From NCBI GenBank assembly GCA_910577395.1, contig CAJTLG010000012.1, positions 1 to 49,794 on the forward strand: a stretch of 49,794 bases of DNA, in the 5' to 3' direction. Positions 45,600 to 49,794 of the stretch are shown here, piece by piece (the stretch's first letter is position 1; each line of letters starts with the position of its first letter). The stretch comes from an uncultured Vampirovibrio sp. Its GTDB lineage: Bacteria > Cyanobacteriota > Vampirovibrionia > Gastranaerophilales > Gastranaerophilaceae. The position numbers were made by a program, and so were the translations under genes. The notes below the pieces were generated by a model. That model was given only the letters and a program-made list of their open reading frames with translations. It made no database searches and was not told the origin of the DNA.

Positions 45600-46040
45600 A
45601 TGAAAAATAAAATTTTAGCATCATTATTGACAATGTTGATGATTTCACCGGCCTTTGCGGATACAATAGGCAGCATTAACTACAGAGAGGTTATGCAAAA
45701 CTATTCAAAAGCAAAAACAGCGCAAAACGAAATTGAAGACAGAGCTAATGAAATGCAAAGGTATCTTTTAGACAAAGAAAAAGAATTTAAAAAAATAGAT
45801 TCAGCCGTTAAAAAGAAAGCATTTGAAGACCAGGCTGCAAAAGAACTTGCGCAAAAACAAGATGCTCTTCAAAAATTCAAAGCTAAAAAAGAAAAAGAAA
45901 TTGATGATGCCATTGTAGGTGCTATCAAAGCCGTTGCCATTGAAAACAAGGTTGATGCCGTTGTGGATGCAAGAGTTATGTTCTTTGGTAATGTGGATTT
46001 AACACAAAAAGTTATCAAAAAATTAAACACAGGAAATTAA
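45600..46040 (+). CDS. OmpH/Skp-family periplasmic chaperone
   Basis: 146 residues. Signal peptide MKNKILASLLTMLMISPAFA, then GSINYREVMQNYSKAKTAQN, a long Lys/Glu-rich coiled-coil pair and a C-terminal strand (VDAVVDARVMFFGNVDLTQK). The order matches Skp/OmpH, which hold unfolded outer membrane proteins in the periplasm, and implies a diderm envelope. Monocistronic. Confidence 0.88.
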   Translation: MKNKILASLLTMLMISPAFADTIGSINYREVMQNYSKAKTAQNEIEDRANEMQRYLLDKEKEFKKIDSAVKKKAFEDQAAKELAQKQDALQKFKAKKEKEIDDAIVGAIKAVAIENKVDAVVDARVMFFGNVDLTQKVIKKLNTGN

Positions 46041-46085
46041 AACTCTTTACAAAATAATATTTTTTGTATAATATAAATTTCATCT

Positions 46086-46173
46086 GGAGGAGTGCCAGAG
46101 CGGTTTATCGGAGCGGTCTTGAAAACCGTCGTACGTGACGAGCGTACCGTGGGTTCGAATCCCACCTCCTCCT
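46086..46173 (+). tRNA. tRNA-Ser(TGA)
   Basis: Acceptor GGAGGAG pairs with CTCCTCC, anticodon loop CTTGAAA reads UCA, a long variable arm (GTACGTGACGAGCGTAC) is typical of Ser, and the T-arm is GTGGGTTCGAATCCCAC. No CCA is encoded. The discriminator base would be T, not the usual G, which is odd. Confidence 0.93.
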
Positions 46174-46314
46174 TTTTCCTGAAAAATATATGCTGAATTT
46201 TCAAGATTAAACTAAAAAACTAAAACGGGTAAAAAGACCCTGGTTTTAAAATAGCAGGGAGGATATCTCTGCACAATATTGCTGGATTAAACTAAGAAAA
46301 AAGGTAGGTATGTT
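46174..46314 (+). other. Leader before the retroelement genes
   Basis: 141 nt with two GATTAAACTAA direct repeats (46205 and 46284) and a short GGGT/ACCC stem. It is one of the two places where a template repeat could lie, but I see no typical coding-like, adenine-rich repeat. Confidence 0.3.
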
Positions 46315-46722
46315 ATGGCACAGTATCTTCATTTGAACATTTACAAAAAATCTTTTGATTTCCTTGTAAAGCTCACTCAATTAACCTCAAATTTCCAAAG
46401 GGATTACAGGTACACAATCGGCGAAAAACTAAACAGCACAACTATAGGCTTTATAATTCTTATTTATAAGGCAAATAGTGCAAAAGATTATGAACGCGTT
46501 GATTTTATTATAAATCTGCTTGATGAATTACAAAAAATCACCGTTCTTACACGTCTTGCAACAGAGCTTAAAAATATCCCGAGAGAAAGATATATGGAAC
46601 TGGCCCTTATGCTTGAAGATATTGAAAAACAACTTAACGGTTGGAAAAACCATTCTGTTAAAGAGGCTGAAAAATCACCGCACGAACAAAAAGAAAAAAC
46701 AGAATCTATGCAGCCTATATAG
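46315..46722 (+). CDS. avd: DGR accessory variability determinant (Avd-like)
   Basis: 135 residues, predicted four-helix bundle of the Avd/S23-like family. Typical marks are LNIYKKSFDFLVKLTQLTSN, FQRDYRYTIGEKLN, LIYKANSAKDY and a C-terminal IEKQLNGWKN. Avd forms a pentamer that binds the reverse transcriptase and template RNA and is needed for mutagenic retrohoming. It precedes the reverse transcriptase by 22 nt. The last 25 residues are a charged tail. Confidence 0.88.
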   Translation: MAQYLHLNIYKKSFDFLVKLTQLTSNFQRDYRYTIGEKLNSTTIGFIILIYKANSAKDYERVDFIINLLDELQKITVLTRLATELKNIPRERYMELALMLEDIEKQLNGWKNHSVKEAEKSPHEQKEKTESMQPI

Positions 46723-46744
46723 TACACAATAGAAAACCCGCAAA

Positions 46745-47950
46745 ATGGATGAAGAAAAACCAAAGATAATAAAAAATAAAATAGACCAAATAAAGCTTCA
46801 TGAATTAACCATGCAATCGCTTTTTGATGCTTATTATGATTGCAGAAAAAGAAAACGAAACACTATGCAGTCTATGAAATTTGAGTTTGAACAGGAAAAA
46901 AACCTGTTCAAACTTTATGATGAACTTAAAAACGGAACTTACGAGGTAGGCAAAAGCATTTGCTTTGTAGTAACCCACCCAAAACCACGTGAAGTCTGGG
47001 CAGGCGCATTCAGGGACAGAATAGTGCACCACCTTATCTATAATGCGGTAAAAGAAAGGTTTGAAAACCGTTTTATAAAAGATACCTTCAGCTGCATCCC
47101 CGGGCGCGGAACGCTTGCAGGGGCACTTCGCGCAAGAGATTTTGCAAAACGCATAAGCAGAAATTATTCTGAAAAAGCCTATTATATGAAGGCTGATATC
47201 AGCAATTATTTTAACAGCATAAATAAAACAATACTGGTTGAAATAATCCGAAGATACGTAAAAGAAAAATGGATTATGGATTTAATAGAACAGGTTATAA
47301 ATCATGACCCAAGAAAAAATGTTTTTATAAAATCCAGAAAAGAACTCTGGGAAATCCTTCCCAAGCACAAATCTTTATTTAATGCGCTTGATAACAAAGG
47401 CTTGCCTATAGGTAATCTTACAAGCCAATTTTTTTCAAATGTTTATCTAAACCCGCTTGACCAGTTTGTAAAACATACTTTAAAAATAAAATATTATTGC
47501 AGATATGTAGATGATGTACTTTTAATGCACAAAGACCCGAAATATTTAAATTATTGCTATGTTATGATGGATGATTTTTTGGACAGAAACCTCGATTTAA
47601 GGCTAAATCCAAGAAAAAAGAATATGAACGTGGTATCCCGCGGATTTGATTTTGTAGGGCATGTTATAAAACCCAACAGAATGTATCTTCGAACCACAAT
47701 AATTAAAAAATCCTTTAATACAATTAAACGTTGGGAAAGAAACAAAGACCGCTTTTCTGATGAAGAATTAACTAATTTCAGAAATAAAATAAACAGTTAT
47801 CTTGGCATGTTACAACACGTTAACGGATACAGGCTGAGGAAAAAAATATGCGAAAAATCCACAACCCTGTTTACAGCATCAGATGAAGATTTTACAAAAA
47901 TCCTTCTTGTAAAAAACAGAAATTTAGAAGAAAACAATACTCCCATATAA
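46745..47950 (+). CDS. Diversity-generating retroelement reverse transcriptase
   Basis: 401 residues. Catalytic D151 lies in MKADISNYFNSI and YVDD at 254-257. Motif 4 is PIGNLTSQFFSNVYLN (221-236): the IGxxxSQ form is diagnostic of DGR enzymes, whereas group II introns and retrons have QGxxxSP. The thumb region follows and there is no maturase or endonuclease domain. DGR enzymes copy a template repeat with errors at adenines, then write it into a variable repeat in a target gene. The ATG at 46745 sits 22 nt after avd, so the two are co-transcribed. Confidence 0.93.
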   Translation: MDEEKPKIIKNKIDQIKLHELTMQSLFDAYYDCRKRKRNTMQSMKFEFEQEKNLFKLYDELKNGTYEVGKSICFVVTHPKPREVWAGAFRDRIVHHLIYNAVKERFENRFIKDTFSCIPGRGTLAGALRARDFAKRISRNYSEKAYYMKADISNYFNSINKTILVEIIRRYVKEKWIMDLIEQVINHDPRKNVFIKSRKELWEILPKHKSLFNALDNKGLPIGNLTSQFFSNVYLNPLDQFVKHTLKIKYYCRYVDDVLLMHKDPKYLNYCYVMMDDFLDRNLDLRLNPRKKNMNVVSRGFDFVGHVIKPNRMYLRTTIIKKSFNTIKRWERNKDRFSDEELTNFRNKINSYLGMLQHVNGYRLRKKICEKSTTLFTASDEDFTKILLVKNRNLEENNTPI

Positions 47951-48048
47951 GCACAGGTTGCCGGTTTTATAAAATGAGTTAAAATATTATTAGCACATTA
48001 AACAAACTGTCTTTTTATTTGTGCTGTGCAAATACTGTAATATTCAGT

Positions 48049-48080
48049 GGTACACAATAGTACCCCGAGAAATTGTTTAT
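48049..48080 (+). repeat. GGTAC hairpin with GAGAAATTGTTTAT tail, copy 1
   Basis: GGTAC, six nt, GTACC, then CCGAGAAATTGTTTAT. Copy 2 at 48199-48234 and a related tail in the small RNA at 4880-4899 share the pattern. Confidence 0.6.
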
Positions 48081-48189
48081 TAAAAACAGAAAACTATCAG
48101 CGCTTTGCAACTTCTCTTTCCATTGCAAGAGCAATATAGCATTGCAGGTTGGGTTTTAACCCAACAAAATGACAAGCACACCAACACAC

Positions 48190-48220
48190 AAAAGAAAAGA
48201 GGTACTAGAAAAAGTACCTC
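48190..48220 (-). terminator. Terminator of the glycine-rich gene
   Basis: On the minus strand GAGGTAC, eight nt, GTACCTC, then a T-rich run TTTTCTTTT, about 100 nt past the stop codon at 48317. Confidence 0.5.
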
Positions 48221-48234
48221 GAGAAATTGTTTAT
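48199..48234 (+). repeat. GGTAC hairpin with GAGAAATTGTTTAT tail, copy 2
   Basis: GAGGTAC (48199-48205), eight nt, GTACCTC (48214-48220), then GAGAAATTGTTTAT. On the minus strand the hairpin is followed by a TTTTCTTTT run, so it can also end transcription of the glycine-rich gene. Confidence 0.65.
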
Positions 48235-48274
48235 CTTAAATCTGTTTTTGTGTCACGGAACCGAAACTGGTCCC

Positions 48275-48310
48275 GGCCGGCAGGCTGTAACCTTAAAATC
48301 CCTGCCGGCC
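48275..48310. repeat. GC-rich 10-bp inverted repeat just past the glycine-rich gene
   Basis: GGCCGGCAGG (48275-48284) and CCTGCCGGCC (48301-48310) with a 16-nt loop, 7 nt after the stop codon of the minus-strand gene. DGR variable repeats are often followed by such a stem, but there is no U-run, so it is not a simple terminator. Confidence 0.6.
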
Positions 48311-48316
48311 AAATCG

Positions 48317-49794
48317 TTACGACCCTCCGCCGCCGGTTGATGACCAGTCGCCAAAGTATATGTAAACATAACCGCCCATGCCCTTGGCACCGCTCTCGGC
48401 AGGTGTGCTTGCGCTTTGCATCCATGCGCCTCCGCCGCCGCCTGTGGCACCAATGACAAAGTTATTTATTACATCTGAGCTGAAATTATTAGTGAACACC
48501 TCTCTGGTCAGAGGGAAAGGCTTGTTGCTGTCACCGGAACACGAACTTGCGCCCTCCCAGGTCAAATCATCATTAACCTTAATGTTCTTTTTATTATTAA
48601 GGCCGCCGCAAGGTATAGGATTAGAGGTACCTCCGGCAGTTAACCCAGAAATTTTAGGGTTTATACCGCCATGGCCGCCCGGGGACTGCAATAAATCCTC
48701 AAACGAATCCGGTAGTGGCTCGGCATCCTGGCCGGCCTCACCTTTAAAGTAATGGTCGGAAGATACCTTGGTGCCGTCATACAAGCCTTGTGCCACACCG
48801 CCTTTGCCGGCAATCGGCTTTGTATTGGTGCTTGGATTACCCTTAACACCGCCTCTGCCGCCTTGGCCGCCATACACGCCATATGTGGTACCGCTCTTCA
48901 GCGTAATAAAACTTGCGCCGCCGTCCTGGCCGTTCGTGCCGCTGCCGTTTGCAACGCCGTTACCGCCGTTGCCGCCATGTCCAACAGTCACCTTAATAAG
49001 TTCGCCCTTATTAACACTAAAGTTAGTCACATGTATAATATTACCGGCACCGCCGCCTCCGCCGCCAACACCCGGATACGTAGGCGTATGTTTAACCTGA
49101 ATTCTGCCTGCAGAGCCATTATTACCTTTTGTACAAACGGGCGGCTTGCCGTCATCACACGTTTTACCGTTACCGCCTGCACCGCCTGTGCCTGCAGCAT
49201 TATTTGTTTCAAGCCATGCGCTTGCACCACCTGTCGTGCCGCTGCCGTTTTTACCGGCAGCAAACGTCACCCTGTTCGGCAAGCTTGCACATGAAACCAC
49301 ATGACCTGTCGTAGTGGCATTATAATTTGGGTCAGTCATATCATAATATTTACAATTCGGGCTTGATGTTGCAGTTGCCGCAGCACCGTCCGTTGTATTT
49401 GCAGCATCCGCACCTTTACCGCCGTTGCCGCCGGGCACTTCCAAAGACCAAATCAAAGTATTTTTAGCATCATATATTGCAACCTTTGATACACCGCCAT
49501 TGTTACCATTACCGCCCTTAACATTAGATGCGGTACCGGCGGCGCCGCCCTGACTGGCGGCGCCAGGGTTTGATGCTATTCTGCCGTCGCCGAATTCCAA
49601 CGCTCTTGCAATAACTTTTTGCGGCACATTAACTCTTACAAATGTTCCTGATGAACCTCCGCCGCCGGAGAAAGGGCTAAATACCCGAGTTTCTTCCAGG
49701 ACACAGCGCACCGAAAAGGCAAGAGTACTTTGGCAGTGACCGGTATTGCACGGGCCGGTAGGCCGCCAGGCTCCGTTAACAAAGTCGGCTGCAT
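48317..49794 (-). CDS. Partial glycine-rich surface-like protein
   Basis: The frame is open from the stop at 48317 through the right edge, so the N-terminus is missing (about 492 codons seen). Upstream of the GTG at 49711 the frame continues with RPTGPCNTGHCQSTLAFSV, so 49711 is not the start. The protein is dominated by GG, GGNGG and GGGGGAG runs separated by beta-strand patterns (HVTNFSVNKGELIKVTVGHG, VYGGQGGRGG), as in glycine-rich domains of surface or pilin-like proteins. It ends in GGYVYIYFGDWSSTGGGGS. GC content and GCC/GGC codons are far above the neighbours. It may be the DGR target by position, but no variable repeat was proven. Confidence 0.75.
   Translation of the reverse strand, partial: AADFVNGAWRPTGPCNTGHCQSTLAFSVRCVLEETRVFSPFSGGGGSSGTFVRVNVPQKVIARALEFGDGRIASNPGAASQGGAAGTASNVKGGNGNNGGVSKVAIYDAKNTLIWSLEVPGGNGGKGADAANTTDGAAATATSSPNCKYYDMTDPNYNATTTGHVVSCASLPNRVTFAAGKNGSGTTGGASAWLETNNAAGTGGAGGNGKTCDDGKPPVCTKGNNGSAGRIQVKHTPTYPGVGGGGGGAGNIIHVTNFSVNKGELIKVTVGHGGNGGNGVANGSGTNGQDGGASFITLKSGTTYGVYGGQGGRGGVKGNPSTNTKPIAGKGGVAQGLYDGTKVSSDHYFKGEAGQDAEPLPDSFEDLLQSPGGHGGINPKISGLTAGGTSNPIPCGGLNNKKNIKVNDDLTWEGASSCSGDSNKPFPLTREVFTNNFSSDVINNFVIGATGGGGGAWMQSASTPAESGAKGMGGYVYIYFGDWSSTGGGGS

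Larger units (their letters stand above)
47951..48316. other. Structured gene-free region downstream of the reverse transcriptase
   Basis: 366 nt between the convergent reverse transcriptase and glycine-rich genes. It contains two copies of a GGTAC-hairpin plus CGAGAAATTGTTTAT unit, a GTTGGGTT/AACCCAAC palindrome (48148-48165) and a 10-bp GC-rich stem (48275-48310). It is the likeliest home for a template repeat, but none could be confirmed because no matching variable repeat is in view. Confidence 0.4.

Noticed and set aside
48236..48320. GC-rich plus-strand stretch reading RNRNWSRPAGCNLK as a DGR template repeat
   Set aside because: AAC codons looked template-like, but comparison with the end of the glycine-rich gene gives mismatches at C, G and T positions, not only at adenines, and the stretch is mostly an inverted repeat.
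48752..49314. Overlapping plus-strand frames opposite the glycine-rich gene
   Set aside because: Open frames arise from the GC-rich GGC/GCC codons of the real minus-strand gene; their composition is biased and no start signal is present.

Overview
This is a roughly 50-kb, AT-rich bacterial chromosome segment. Gene content suggests an obligately or largely anaerobic, fermentative bacterium with a diderm-type envelope: a HydG-type [FeFe]-hydrogenase maturase, a flavodiiron protein, an OmpH/Skp-like periplasmic protein and an AsmA-like protein. Several large proteins carry a Ser/Asn-rich N-terminus followed by an FxG-type motif, there is an oversized starch-synthase-like protein, and HisC is fused to a HAD phosphatase. 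Together these point to the non-photosynthetic gut Cyanobacteria relatives (Melainabacteria/Gastranaerophilales). That placement is an inference and no marker gene in the window proves it.

Left part (1-15 kb) is mostly chromosomal: a partial lipoprotein-like gene with a DPT-repeat tail, an FAD oxidoreductase, an orphan NarL-type response regulator, a probable small RNA, a glycogen-synthase-like protein, a flavodiiron protein, tRNA-Thr(CGT), trpD, hydG, an unknown protein and an AsmA-like protein.

Middle part (15-38.8 kb) is an accessory island: a hipBA toxin-antitoxin pair; a 1392-aa STAND NTPase with an N-terminal nuclease domain that resembles Avs antiviral proteins; a tyrosine recombinase; a type I restriction-modification operon (hsdR, fused hsdM-hsdS) whose last gene is translationally coupled to accessory genes (HEPN-like protein, coiled-coil membrane protein, polytopic membrane protein, mini HsdR-tail protein, DUF2971 protein); an HNH nuclease; a four-gene Mu-like transposition module; and a RhuM-family gene. 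The right side is built from duplicated transposon-end arrays with helically phased TTGCAC/GTGCAA sites, beside tRNA-Met. The distal end of the transposon was not found.

Right part (39-49.8 kb) returns to chromosomal genes: hisC-HAD and hisB, a secreted carboxypeptidase-regulatory-like protein, DUF378, an unknown 497-aa protein, two PlsC-type acyltransferases, an OmpH-like protein and tRNA-Ser(TGA). These are followed by the core of a diversity-generating retroelement (Avd plus a DGR-type reverse transcriptase) and a glycine-rich surface-like protein running off the right edge. No template repeat could be identified by eye.

Several genes (FAD oxidoreductase, hipB, hisC) have a good sigma70-type promoter ending 6-7 nt before the start codon and no Shine-Dalgarno, suggesting leaderless messages.
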